A stretch of DNA of 64,000 bases from Aureobasidium sp. EXF-3400 (taxonomy: Eukaryota; Ascomycota; Dothideomycetes; Dothideales; Saccotheciaceae). The DNA lies in NCBI GenBank assembly GCA_024195585.1, contig SWBL01000075.1, positions 62,001 through 126,000 on the forward strand, given 5' to 3'. A program made the position numbers and the translations under genes. Below, piece after piece: positions 31,435-42,400 of the stretch (the first letter of the stretch is position 1; each line of letters begins with the position of its first letter). The notes beneath the pieces are model-generated. The model was not told the origin of the DNA and ran no database searches. It saw only the letters and a program-made list of their open reading frames with translations.

Positions 31435-32386
31435 GACAGCGCTGTTCTTGGTCAAATGTTTATTCCTGCAGGGAACCGATGACGCTGGCAATGGTGGAAA
31501 TTCGATGTGGCGGAAGAGCAGTGTCTATTGCTGTGGGAAGTAATGACGATGGGCTTGTGAGAGAGGAACAACAGGAATTATCACGGTGGCCAACTTACAT
31601 TTGCCATGGCACTTGCCTGCTTTTCTATTATTTAGGGCCGGCTCCGTATTAATTGCTCCTTCTCCAAGAGTCATGGCATGGAAACGAGTGACGATTGCTC
31701 CGCCCTGACTGGCGGAATATTCAAAAAATGGCATCGCTTGCGAGACTAGGCCAGATTGGTGAATAGCGCCCGCTTCTGACACTTGACACCTTCCTTCGTA
31801 CTTCGTACACTCGCTTTCGCATCTCTTAACATATATAAATTGATCCTTCTTATAGCTCAATGTGCTCACGGAGTTGTGCACCTATCGAACACACTACACT
31901 GCCTGCACTGCCTGTACTACTTGTATCATCAAGACGAGAAGCTTGTGTGTTCGGACAACATGATTGACGGGCCGATATCTCGTATCTGTGTTCCTGGAAT
32001 CGATCCTTCTGTATCTATCTCGACCACTCGGCACAAAGACCGGCCGACAGGAAAAGCATAGCAGACCTCCTGCTGCGAAGCTCAGCCTTGAGGAACAATG
32101 TGACAATGGTGAAGGCTGATGCGATACAGCCGTTCTTGCGTTGTACCTGTCACATCGCATCGCCTCGAGGAAGACCTTGTCTGTGTATCTTGTCCAGGGC
32201 TGAGTAGGCACATGTACGCACTTCGCAAGTAATACCCTGTTTGCAATATCCGTTGACCTTGTTCGTTCAATGTGCCGTGAATGATCGGCGATGGCACTGA
32301 ACTTCCGTACATATAGCAAAGCACGACGAAGCGATAAAACAGTCGAAGACGTACAGTCAAGTTGTTGATTTCTAATTACAGAAAGA
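31435..32386. other. Intergenic, 952 bp, no gene seen
   Basis: Upstream of the RTA1 gene and 3' of the following minus-strand gene. Overlapping short frames on both strands (60-140 codons) lack conserved character. Short TGCCTGCACTGCCTGTACTA-like repeats occur near 31900. Confidence 0.45.
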
Positions 32387-33796
32387 CTAATCGTCTCTTT
32401 TTTCGACGCCCATCTCTTTCCTAAGCTTTGTGATAGCCTCGCGGATCATGTCAGATTCCTTCTGGACGCGCTTGAGCTCCTCGAGATCCTTCTTGATCTG
32501 CGCATGAGGATCTTCGACCACTTTACCGGTAGTCATGTCGATGGCGCCAAGTCCTGGGTCCCGCAGAGCATCAGCAGCTTGTTGGGAGAGCATGTCCATC
32601 TCGGCACGAGCAACCTCGTTTTCGTGGTCGAAGTCATCGAGCAAGCGGCGGGCATGCTGGGGCTTTGATTGATTGTCAGGCTTCTGGGGCAGCCATTGTT
32701 GACCATTCGCCAGAGCCTTCAACTGTAGCCTTGTCTTTTGTGAGTCGGCAATGCACCAATCAAGCCGTGAGATTTCAAGGTAAGTCTGAGTGTGCAGGTG
32801 ACCCATGAGCTCAGCGTCGACGCGACGCTGTTCCCTCTCCCAATCATCCTTGTCGGTAAGATAGAAGGCGTTCTGCTTGGAAGCAAGCTCGTAAAACAAC
32901 ATGGATGCTTCTTCTGCCAGGCGAGATCGCCTCTCCTTTAGTTTTTGGATATGCGAATCGATCTGCTGGACACCTTCGGAACCAGGCTGCCATTTGTAGT
33001 TCGGCTCGGGGAAGAAGACGCGCTCTCCCTCACGCATCTCACTGAAGTGTGGTTGTGGGTCTTGTTCGTCAGGGTCTTCCTCTTGAGCAACCTGAGCAGC
33101 CTTTTCGGCAGCGGCATGCATTTCCTTGATCATGGCATTGTGTGCACCACCAACGTTCTTGAGCATGTCGGCCATTGTGGTCATGCCAGGTTGTTGGACT
33201 GCATCAGGAGTGAGACCAGCGTCCTGGATGGCCTTGTTCTCGATGAAGCGCTTGACATCTTCCCTCCACATGTTGCGTTGTGATTGTTGTCTCGCGATGG
33301 TCTCGGCAATTGTGGCAGAAGTGTTGAAATGGTAGGCCTGGTTGAAGGATGCGCCAGCGAAAGCGCCACAGCTAAAGGCGCCTAGCCAGCGCTGCCAACC
33401 AGTGATGCCCCATGGCTTGCGCACAGAGGCGGCACAACCAATACCTATGAGACCACCGGCGAGAATGTAGTTGTCAGCATCGATGCTGAAGGGGCGATCG
33501 ATGATTTTGGACTTGGGGACTTCGAGTCCCTTGCTCTCGAGGTAGGGTCTGGCGATGAGATGACCGGCGTAACGTTCGATACCGACGGAGGGGATGCCGA
33601 AGAGAAGGGTGGTCCAGGCGGCGGTCTTGAGACCTTGAGCAGGCGAGCGCTTTGTGAGTAGAGCGAGGCCAGCAGCAATGGCACCGGCACCACCAGCCCA
33701 GAAGGGGGCTTTTGTCAAGGCGGACTCATTGAAGGGGGCGGGTCTGCTGGGGTAGGCGGGATGGATCCCTTCCCAGTTGGGCGGTAGAATTCTCAT
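32387..33796 (-). CDS. Membrane and coiled-coil protein of unknown function
   Basis: A 469-aa single-exon protein. It starts MRILPPNWEGIHPAYP. Hydrophobic stretches near residues 30-48 (PFWAGGAGAIAAGLALL), 55-70 and 108-125 (YILAGGLIGIGCAASV) could be membrane helices, followed by WQRWLGAFSCGAFAGASF. The remaining ~300 residues are charged and helical, with coiled-coil-like blocks (HIQKLKERRSRLAEEASML and LEELKRVQKESDMIREAI). The design resembles inner mitochondrial membrane proteins of fungi, but no presequence is obvious and I do not recognise the family. It is divergent from the REX1-like gene, 447 bp apart. Confidence 0.78.
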   Translation of the reverse strand: MRILPPNWEGIHPAYPSRPAPFNESALTKAPFWAGGAGAIAAGLALLTKRSPAQGLKTAAWTTLLFGIPSVGIERYAGHLIARPYLESKGLEVPKSKIIDRPFSIDADNYILAGGLIGIGCAASVRKPWGITGWQRWLGAFSCGAFAGASFNQAYHFNTSATIAETIARQQSQRNMWREDVKRFIENKAIQDAGLTPDAVQQPGMTTMADMLKNVGGAHNAMIKEMHAAAEKAAQVAQEEDPDEQDPQPHFSEMREGERVFFPEPNYKWQPGSEGVQQIDSHIQKLKERRSRLAEEASMLFYELASKQNAFYLTDKDDWEREQRRVDAELMGHLHTQTYLEISRLDWCIADSQKTRLQLKALANGQQWLPQKPDNQSKPQHARRLLDDFDHENEVARAEMDMLSQQAADALRDPGLGAIDMTTGKVVEDPHAQIKKDLEELKRVQKESDMIREAITKLRKEMGVEKRDD

Positions 33797-34243
33797 GGGT
33801 TATGCTGAGACATGGAATGAGTGTCGACAAAAACAATTCGAGGCGGCATTTCGTCGTCGATGATGGAATCGCTGTTGCGCACTGACGCGCGCGTGAACGC
33901 ACACGCCAAGCGCTTTTCACGTGGTATGCTTGGGCGACTGAGATATCCCTCTGAACGATTTGTTTCTAGAAGATATTGGGATATGGGCAAGCTCTTCGCT
34001 TTTGGGTGATAGTGTCGCAGATGTCTGGATCTGTGCGTGTGATGAACCTCTTCGCAACTGCTCAGGTATCGCCGAGAGGATCTAAGGGCGTTCGTCGATG
34101 CGGCTAGCGAGCGTTCTTGCCCTGTCGGATAGATCCGAGATGTAGATCAGTCGTGTCTCCAAGCTGGTGGCCTGTCGCATTCTTCGAAAAAGTTACCTCG
34201 ACATCACCATTCTCACCACAACCATTCGTGCCAAATTGCAATC
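33797..34243. promoter_or_regulatory. Bidirectional upstream region
   Basis: 447 bp between two divergent start codons. A CACGTG E-box occurs at about 33917-33922. No other motif stands out. Confidence 0.35.
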
Positions 34244-36436
34244 ATGTCTGGGGACGGTCACAGTCGCGGTCAGAAGCGCAAGCTTGATCAGCAAGAAGGC
34301 AGAGAACTGCTCGGCACGGGCGCCATCCTAGCACGACTCAATGGCGACAGTGACCCCGACTCGATCAAGAACGCCGCCAACTCCCCTGCTGCCACGACAC
34401 AAGGTGCCAGCGACGACGGTGGAGAGTGGACTACAGTCGATCGTAGCTCCAAACGCCAAAAGAAGACCAACCAGAACTATCCACAAATCATTCATGCTCC
34501 GACCGCTCGTCTTCAATCCTTCGTCAAAATCTCCGACTTGCAAAACCTCGTCCTCTATCTACTGGCCGATGGTAGTGGCCCTCAATGGATCAGTGTGCGC
34601 CACAAGAAAGATATTGAGCGTGTCGTCTGTCTCATGGTGCCTGGTCTTGAAGCAGACATGTTCAACGCCAACATCAGTCTAGATCCCAGTGAAGACACTG
34701 TCGCCAAAAGCGCTTCTCAACAGGCAACCCCCGGCGCAGAAAACACTCCTCCTTCGAAAAAGTTGAAGATTACACCCGACGACTACTACCCTGTCAAGCT
34801 CGTTGAACCAAAACTGCCTGCCCCATTACAGCCCTTCGCCGAAATGTTTCCCCACATCTGGCCGGTAAAGACTCCTGGAGAGTTCAACCGCATGCACTCT
34901 CCGCTACAAGCTCTGTTGACATCACCTTTGCCCAAAGCAAAAGACGAGAAGAAGACAAAGGGTCCCAAGCCCCCAAGAGAAGGCGCAAGATGGCAGAACC
35001 AGAGGACTCCCATAACTGAATTCCTAGCAACAAGAGAAGAATTGTCGGACAATGGATATGCTATACACCCTGCCTATCTGCGAACAGATGCCGAGCGCGC
35101 AGCCGAGAAGGCGAGACGTCACAAGTTCTGTCAATCTGAAGAGGACGGCTGGATAAACTTGCCCGAAATCACGTCTCTTGACGAAGGTATTGTGCCATCA
35201 GAAGAGATTGAGCAGGGCAGCATTCTACAAGGCCGTAATGTCTTGACGGTCGACTGTGAAATGATCTCCACATCAGAAGAGAAATTTGCGCTTGCTCGTG
35301 TTTCTTTCATAGACTGGGACGGCAACATTGTGCTTGATGAGCTCGTCAAGCCTCCCGGCACGGTAAAAGACTACTTGACACAGTACTCGGGTATTACCAA
35401 GGAGATGATGGAGCCAGTCGCACAAACCCTCGCCGAACTACAGGCAAAGCTTAAGGACGTGCTCACTCCTCGCACCATCTTGCTAGGCCACTCTCTAGAC
35501 TCTGATCTTCGCGCCCTTCGAATCGCCTTCCCCTTCATCGTCGACACCACACTCATCTATCCTCATCCCAAAGGTCCTCCCCAAAAGTCATCTCTCAAAT
35601 GGCTGTCCCAGAAATACCTCTCCCGCGAGATTCAGAATCGTGGTCCACAAGGTCATGACAGTGTCGAGGACGCGAAAGCATGTCTCGATCTTGTTAAGCA
35701 AAAGTGCGAGAAAGGCAAGACGTGGGGCACTTCTGAAGCAACGAGCGAAAGTATCTTCAAGCGTCTCGGTCGTGTCGGTGTAGAAGATGAGAAAGACGAA
35801 GGCGGCATGTTGTCTGAGGAGAAAGAGGAGCAGGCAAAGACTGGCCGCACAGGTGCTGTCGTGGATTGGGGCGACCCAAAGCGCGGGTTTGGTGCTGCTG
35901 CCACTTGCACCGTGGCCTGCGAGAGTGATGCAGATGTAGTTGCCGGTGTCCAGCGTGTTCTCTCGGGGCCTGAGACCACCGAAGAAGCCGACGCTCCTGG
36001 CCAACACATCCCCATCGGCGGCTGCGATTTCGTTTGGGCACGTCTTCGCGAGCTCGAAGCTCTACGTGGCTGGTGGACCCGCACAACCTCCGCCGACGCA
36101 GCTGCTCGTCTCGCCAACACTCTTGCCGACAACAACGCCTCCGAAGGTCAAGAGATCAGCACTTCTGCTCTTGCTGACGCTGTAACACGCACTACCGCAT
36201 CCATCAAAGCCATCTATGACTCTCTACCGCCAAAGACTGCCTTCATCGTTTACTCGGGTGGCGGCGATCCAACTGAGATGCGTCGTCTTCAAACCATGCA
36301 ACAACAACACAAACGCGATTTCCAGACCATGAAGTGGGATGAGTTGCCCATCAAGTGGACAGATGTCGAAGAGCAAGAGCTCAAGAAGGCAGCTATGAAG
36401 GCAAGATCTGGTGTTGGTTTCGTGGTGTGTAAATAG
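34244..36436 (+). CDS. RNA exonuclease of the REX1/RNH70 type (DEDDh)
   Basis: A 730-aa single-exon protein. The 3'-5' exonuclease domain starts with TVDCEM (Asp337 and Glu339 are the first metal ligands). It continues with KPPGTVKDYLTQYSGIT, LLGHSLDSDLRAL (second Asp) and GHDSVEDAKACLDLV (His and final Asp), completing the DEDDh set. The N-terminal third is Lys/Gln-rich with basic stretches (GQKRKL, SSKRQKK) that suit nuclear entry. The ~220 residues after the nuclease domain are acidic/Ala-rich and end KWTDVEEQELKKAAMKARSG. REX1/RNH70 trims 5S rRNA, tRNA and other RNA 3' ends. The length is at the large end for the family. Confidence 0.87.
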   Translation: MSGDGHSRGQKRKLDQQEGRELLGTGAILARLNGDSDPDSIKNAANSPAATTQGASDDGGEWTTVDRSSKRQKKTNQNYPQIIHAPTARLQSFVKISDLQNLVLYLLADGSGPQWISVRHKKDIERVVCLMVPGLEADMFNANISLDPSEDTVAKSASQQATPGAENTPPSKKLKITPDDYYPVKLVEPKLPAPLQPFAEMFPHIWPVKTPGEFNRMHSPLQALLTSPLPKAKDEKKTKGPKPPREGARWQNQRTPITEFLATREELSDNGYAIHPAYLRTDAERAAEKARRHKFCQSEEDGWINLPEITSLDEGIVPSEEIEQGSILQGRNVLTVDCEMISTSEEKFALARVSFIDWDGNIVLDELVKPPGTVKDYLTQYSGITKEMMEPVAQTLAELQAKLKDVLTPRTILLGHSLDSDLRALRIAFPFIVDTTLIYPHPKGPPQKSSLKWLSQKYLSREIQNRGPQGHDSVEDAKACLDLVKQKCEKGKTWGTSEATSESIFKRLGRVGVEDEKDEGGMLSEEKEEQAKTGRTGAVVDWGDPKRGFGAAATCTVACESDADVVAGVQRVLSGPETTEEADAPGQHIPIGGCDFVWARLRELEALRGWWTRTTSADAAARLANTLADNNASEGQEISTSALADAVTRTTASIKAIYDSLPPKTAFIVYSGGGDPTEMRRLQTMQQQHKRDFQTMKWDELPIKWTDVEEQELKKAAMKARSGVGFVVCK

Positions 36437-37372
36437 ACTCAGACCTGTAATCAGCAGGAGGGAGTATATGCTTTGCGGAAACTGTTGTGCTTGTTGCTTT
36501 CACTGTCGAAGGAGATCAAGCAAGGCAAGCTTTGTACATAGCTAAATGAACGAAATGGGAGCTTCATTGCTCCGTTATGTGTCTTATCAGTATTCTCATG
36601 CCGGCTATCGATGACCATTGCAGACCAGAGTGACATGGGCATCCATAAGCCTCGGATACTCGAAGCTCTCCGTGATTCTTCTCGAAGAGGACTCTGTCTC
36701 ACATCTGACCAGGGTCATCCCCAAAACAACAATCTTACATCTGCTCAAGGACTCTATCCAACCACAACTGGTGTTTCTTTCTCTTTGAATGCCAGAGTAT
36801 GCATCTCAAAGTATGCGCTTTAGACCATAAGGTGTTTGGTAGCGCTAGGACGTTGACGCCATTGCAAGATGTAGATCACTTGATCTGGAGCGGTCGATGC
36901 ACAGATGCAGCAGGCGATTCACGATATAGGCGATCGTAGATTGTCTCGGTCAGGTTTGTTGCGTGTCATGCTCTAGTAAGGAGATACGAAAGGGACTCAC
37001 AAGTATAGAGATTTGAATATTTGTACATGTTCTCGGCATCGATCTGCAGTATAAGAACAGGTGTTGTGTCTACGTGGTGAAGGAACAACCTCTTCACGTA
37101 CATCACATCAACAAGGCACTTGGGGACTGGTATGTTCGAAGAAATGATTGTACTCGTCTATCAAGATCATGAATAAATATCTTCAGAAACTACAAATCGT
37201 AAACCCGTTGTCTCAATCTCCCATTACAAAAAACAAATAACAAGGAGAGAGGTATCTAGTGAATGGAAAAGAACGCCGCACCCGAATTTTTATGGTTCCA
37301 TACCCACCACACATGTTCGCTAAGATCGCTCAAGACAGAAAAAAGAAGATACAGAGTTAGAAAGTAAATGCT
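36437..37372. other. Convergent intergenic region, 936 bp
   Basis: It lies between the stop codons of the REX1-like gene and the transporter. I see no gene; the small frames are short and lack protein-like features. Confidence 0.45.
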
Positions 37373-39451
37373 TTACTTCTTCTCGTTCAAGGCCTCATCG
37401 GACTCATCTTCTTCTCTGACTTGGCCGCGAATCATGGGGCTAGGCATGGGGCTTCTCTTGTCCATACCGCGCATCATGGGCGAAGGCAAGGTGCCCTCGT
37501 TACCACGAACCATGGGGGTGATGAGAGGTGACTGAGCACCGCGGGGACCGTTCTTGGTGCGAGCAAAGAAGCTGGAGATGTCGCTGTGCCAGTCCTCATC
37601 ATCGAGAATTTCGGGGTCCATGTTGTTCTCCTTCTCGGCAGCCTTGGAGGCCATGGTCTGTTCCCACTCGTGACGCATCTCCTCAACACGCTGTTGGTAG
37701 TCGAGCTCGGCGTCGTAACCCTTGCCAACGCCACGGAAGCGCTCCCACACGGAAAGATGCTTGGGGTGAATGGCAACACCGTGGTACTCGTCACCCTTGC
37801 CGACACGAATGAATGCCCAGCGACGCTCCTGCTCCTTGAGATCGAGACCGGTGGTGTCGGGAAGGAAGAGCCAGGTAACGAGGGCACCAGCAAGACCGAA
37901 CCAAGGAACGACGTAGAACTTCTGTTGGGTAGTAATGTAGTTGTAGAGGATAGCGGCGAGAAGAGCACCAAGCTTGCCGACGGCGGCACTGAAGCCGTGG
38001 GCGGTAGCACGAATAGGAGTAGGGTAGACCTCAGCAGCAACAAGGAAAGAGACCGAGTTGGGACCGAACTGGTTGAAGAAAGAGGACAAGAAGTACATGG
38101 CCTGGAAGGAGTGGACTCCAGATTTGCTGGTGTAGTGCTTGAAGTCGAAGGCGGGAATAACGAAGAGGATGAAGTCGAGCAGGAAACCGATAATCTGCAT
38201 CCACTTGCGACCGTAAAGCTTGTTGTCAATCAAGAAAGAGGCGAGGTAGTAACCGCAAAGCGAGACACCAACGTTGACCAAGTTGTAAAGCCAGCCGACC
38301 ATGACGGACTTGTTGCCAGGAAGCAGGACGGCGATGAACTCAGCCTGGAAAAGCTTGTTTCCGTAGAAGAAGACATCGTTGAAGAACCAGCCACCAGCAG
38401 TTGCGATAAGACGAGGACCGAAGTGGCTAAGAGTAAGCTTGAGCGACTCAGTGTCGTAGCCAGTAACGTTGGACTTCTTTTTGGCGGCAGCAAGAACCTT
38501 CGAAGCAGAGCGCATCTTGAAGGTACGGAAGTAGACAAGCCAGAGAGTTCCGACGGCGGGGATGGCGAAAGAGACGCGGTAGGTCCACTGGGTGGAGGTC
38601 TTACCGTAGGGAGGGTTTCCAGATCCGTGGAAGATGAGCAGGAGGATGATCAGAATGACCTGGTTGAAGAACTGACCCCAACCTTGCATCAGGAAAGCCG
38701 AAGTGACCTTGCGACCACGGTGGAGACGATCTTCCTTGGTCGAGACCTTTCCAGCCCCGACAGCGTTTTCCATACCAGAAGTGGCGGTCATGGGGTATTC
38801 ACCACCAACACCGACACCGTAGAAGAAGAGAGACCAGACGTAGCAGATGACCCAGCCGTTCTGGGTAACACCCCAAGAGGCAGTGAGCATGAGAAGACCG
38901 ACAAACATGATAGTGGCGTCCTGAATCAGACCCCAACGACGACCGAGCCAATCACCAATGATACCGACGAGAATTTGACCGCAAATAATACCGACAATCT
39001 CGAGGTAGTCGAGAGCATCAATCCAAGTCGGGTTGCAGATCTTGTGACTCTTCCAGCATCTAGGGAAAGCGGCTTGAAGAAGAGGCTTGACGTTTCCGAT
39101 AGAGAAGAGGACGTAACCTTCGAGAAGCAGACCTGCACCAGGAATGACCATATTGCGGAAGTAGTAACCGATGGGGCTGAGAGGGTCTCTCTTGATCATG
39201 GCCCAGGTTGCGCTCAGCTCCTTCTTGGTTTCGGCGTTGTTGACCTTGTTGACGAACTTGATTCTCTGCATGATGGGCATATCGGCCCAGTAGGTGCCGT
39301 TCTCATCGTAGCTGTCGTCAGGCTTGAGGATGGTCTGGAAGACACCTTGCTCGTTCTGGCTCATGGCGTAGAGCTGCTCAGTAGCGACGTGGTGGCCGTC
39401 CATGTTGGGCCCGTGAGGGGCGGCAATGCCGTAGTTGCGTAACGACGACAT
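37373..39451 (-). CDS. PHS-family MFS transporter (phosphate or glycerophosphodiester:H+ symporter)
   Basis: A 692-aa single-exon protein with 12 predicted membrane segments. Family blocks: LEIVGIICGQILVGIIGDWL, GRRWGLIQDATIMF, the signature FYGVGVGGEYPMTATSGME, GWFFNDVFFYGN and FNQFGPNSVSFLVAAE with YPTPIRATAHG. These place it in the phosphate:H+ symporter group that includes PHO84 and the glycerophosphoinositol carrier GIT1; I cannot decide which substrate. The N-terminal ~95 residues are soluble and the C-terminal ~150 are a long cytosolic tail with three copies of a P-M/MM/MI-RG motif (TPMVRG, SPMMRG, SPMIRG). Codon use is very regular (C/G-ending), giving an unusually long antisense open frame. 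Confidence 0.85.
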   Translation of the reverse strand: MSSLRNYGIAAPHGPNMDGHHVATEQLYAMSQNEQGVFQTILKPDDSYDENGTYWADMPIMQRIKFVNKVNNAETKKELSATWAMIKRDPLSPIGYYFRNMVIPGAGLLLEGYVLFSIGNVKPLLQAAFPRCWKSHKICNPTWIDALDYLEIVGIICGQILVGIIGDWLGRRWGLIQDATIMFVGLLMLTASWGVTQNGWVICYVWSLFFYGVGVGGEYPMTATSGMENAVGAGKVSTKEDRLHRGRKVTSAFLMQGWGQFFNQVILIILLLIFHGSGNPPYGKTSTQWTYRVSFAIPAVGTLWLVYFRTFKMRSASKVLAAAKKKSNVTGYDTESLKLTLSHFGPRLIATAGGWFFNDVFFYGNKLFQAEFIAVLLPGNKSVMVGWLYNLVNVGVSLCGYYLASFLIDNKLYGRKWMQIIGFLLDFILFVIPAFDFKHYTSKSGVHSFQAMYFLSSFFNQFGPNSVSFLVAAEVYPTPIRATAHGFSAAVGKLGALLAAILYNYITTQQKFYVVPWFGLAGALVTWLFLPDTTGLDLKEQERRWAFIRVGKGDEYHGVAIHPKHLSVWERFRGVGKGYDAELDYQQRVEEMRHEWEQTMASKAAEKENNMDPEILDDEDWHSDISSFFARTKNGPRGAQSPLITPMVRGNEGTLPSPMMRGMDKRSPMPSPMIRGQVREEDESDEALNEKK

Positions 39452-42400
39452 TGTGGTGATGTCCTGGGGCTGTAGGACTGCAGTTGTGTGGATGTGCGGA
39501 TGTTAAGTAGGTGAAGCGTCAAGGGCCTCCCTTAAAAAGGATATGGTTTGGGCTAGAGGATGGCGACTGATGACGGATGTGCAGGCGGCTGAGTTTCTTT
39601 TGCAAGGCCTGGGGAGGTTAGAGGGCGGATGGTTGTAGGGACCGGCTCTGCACGAGGTGCTTGTGGAAGAATCGACTGGAGTAGGATGCACGATGCCGTA
39701 TTTGAAGAAAGCAGAGGTGGGTATGAATTTTGCGAGGTACCGGAATAGACGGAAGCCTCGAGAGAACGTGCAAAGCAACGGATCGTGAGTGGTCGAGAGG
39801 AAGAGAGAAAGCACGGCGCGGATCTACATTTGTAGCGAAAAGAGCTCATACATATCAGGCCGCGGCTGATGTCCATGCACCCTCAACCCGAGCTCCAATT
39901 TTTCTTCTTTGCGCCAGAACGCTCGCCTACCACCCACCACTGGTGCACACGCGAGCACTTGCCAACTTCAGCTGCCCAAAGCGCCTGTCTGGTGGGCCGA
40001 ACAAGCGCCAAAAAAACCCAGCGACCATTGAAAAATCGGGGCATCCGAGGCCGTGGGGCAATCGCGTTGAATTCTAACCGACATAGTGGAAATCAAAAGT
40101 CAACTGCTGCTGCAAATCCATGTCGGCGTTTTGACTCGTCCAAACCCCGACTTTCTCTCTCACGTCAACCAACACTCGTCTTCGAGTGCTTTTTTTCATC
40201 GAAAATCACGATGCAGACAAGCGTTCACTACTGACGCCTCAAAGCTTTGCTCACGACGGAAACAAGAACGACCGACGCGCCATCCGCAAGCCTCAACTGC
40301 CAAGTGAGTTGAGAAAATCCCATTTCGACGTCTAAGGACAGAGGTCGACAACAGCCAATGAGAAGGCCTTGTTCCAACAACGTGCTCGAGTCCTTGGTCG
40401 GGAAGGCTTCCAGGCCTGTCACAGGCTAAGACTTCTCGGCCCTGCATGTGGGGTGGGGTCTGGGACAACGCCGATCGTTCGTCCGGAGACATCATCCCTA
40501 CTTTTTTTTTGCTTCCAGACAGACGAGCAGCCATAGCCTTTATCGATCTCCACGGTCGTTTCCCTTCATATTGGCATATTTGTGTTCTGCAAATCTCGGC
40601 GTTTGCATCATGCCGTCTCTTTCGTCCGTGATCGAGCACACAACGTCGCTTTACACCCCAGAGGTCTGTCACAGCGAACACGCGAACGCATGGAGGAAGA
40701 ACGCTCGGTCAGCTCCGCCTAATATCTGGTGTTCCCGGGGCCTCCCTAGTGAGATTGAGGGGGAACGAGTTGGTGTTCGGCAGCTCAAAACCTGAGCCTT
40801 CAGTGACATCCTCGGTCGGGCCCGACTTGCTCAGATTCGAAATTGATATTGTATCCACCTCACTGCAGAAACCGCTGATGGTTTTTTTTTTGGTTGAGTT
40901 TAAACCCTTCATCTCGTGTGTCGCAGACTCGGGGCAATAGCGACATGCTCAGACGAGCACTTTCCTGGCTGAAGCCTGAAGGATGAACTATTTGTTGGAG
41001 GTAAAGTGCCATCAGTTGGAACGGTCCGAAAACCCTTCTCAACAACAGCCCACGTGTTTGCACCAGAGGCTTATGGCGTGTCGTCTGCCATGGAGTCACG
41101 AACAGAATTTCCCTTTTGCAATAATCCTCCGGCAAGGACGGCATAGGCACCACAGAAAGTCGATATGCCCCTTATGGCAGATGAGTGAGGGCCCGAAAAG
41201 GTAGGCATCCTCATCTGGTTCGATCCCGCGAGGATCGGTTCGCAAATCGATCAACAAGCAGCTATGCGAGGAGTTGCTGAAGGGCCAGGGCTTTGCAAGA
41301 ATCTGTTCGAATCATGCATCGGCTGATGCGTTGCAAGGTGTGAGTCTTTCTTCAGCATGATCTTCAAGTCCGGAACACTTGCACAACCCTCCTTCTGCTG
41401 TCCAAGTACTCCCAGCATACACGATACCGCGCCCATCTCGATGTACCAGAGATACACATCAAAATAAGACTTCATGACGTCCCGTAACCGCCGCGCAGGA
41501 TGCATCCTCCTCGTTGCAGTAAGTCTCGAGGTATCTCGAACTGTCAGGTTGCAGCTCTTAAGCCCCGAAAGCCAATGACAAGCCAGGAAACGCCCACCTG
41601 GTCGGGCTGAACAACAAGGCTCGAAGGAAGCAACCTACACATTCTTCTTCGCAGGAGTCGTCAACACAAGGCTTGATGATTTATTGGCACAGCGCCGAGA
41701 AGCTTATCTTTGACCAGTCAATCGTCCTTTAGCCCTCCTTGGCGGAAGAGAAACAAGCAATGCGGCGCGTACAGCTGCTGTTGGTGGCGGTAAAAGGCGC
41801 CCGGTAGGCGGCAGAAGCGGCAATGTTGGTCATTCTGCTTGTCCGGCGCTTGTTTCGACTTCGTTCCCTGATCTGCCGTGTGCTAAACATCTTCGAACCT
41901 TCTTTGTTAGGTGGTTAGGTTCGATTTGTCAAGTTCGCTTATGCAGAGCTCAGGAGGAGTGCATACACGCAATCACAGACGTACTATTAGTGGTGTCAGC
42001 CGTGCTTATATACCGGGGTTCATGAATCGCTGGTCTAGCCTTGTTGTGATTGCCGGCTGACACATTCCATGCAAGCGTGGAACGTTCTTGGAATGAACAG
42101 CCTGCTTCACCACAATCGATTTCAAGCTGTCCGCGTCAGTAGGTAATGTTTGCCTCCTTTCTCGTGACATACGTCTCAGTGGACGATCAAATCAACCTCT
42201 TCTTGTCCATGCAATCGTCTTCTTTGCTATCCGACCTCGATCAGAGTGTCAGGCGCACCTGACGGTACCGAGTAAGAAAATAATGAGTATAGAATTTTCG
42301 TATCTCAATATTCTGCACTGTTTCACACATGCGCATAAAAAACACATGAACCATGACACATGCTCGAATTTGATCCTGCCTCATGAAAATTCTTTCTGAT

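Noticed and set aside
31525..32360. Overlapping frames of 90-140 codons on both strands
   Set aside because: No motif, no splice support and mutual overlap.
37586..39442. 618-codon open frame antisense to the PHS transporter
   Set aside because: It mirrors the strongly biased codon use of the true gene, is composed of Glu/Val/Asp-rich sequence without motifs, and covers exactly the coding part of the transporter.
40196..40681. 161-codon minus-strand frame in the 3.8-kb gap
   Set aside because: No start context or conserved motif; overlapping frames of similar length exist on the other strand.
41207..41235. GGTTCGATCCC, similar to a tRNA T-loop / B box
   Set aside because: The flanking bases do not form a T-stem, no A box or acceptor stem is found upstream, and no cloverleaf can be drawn.
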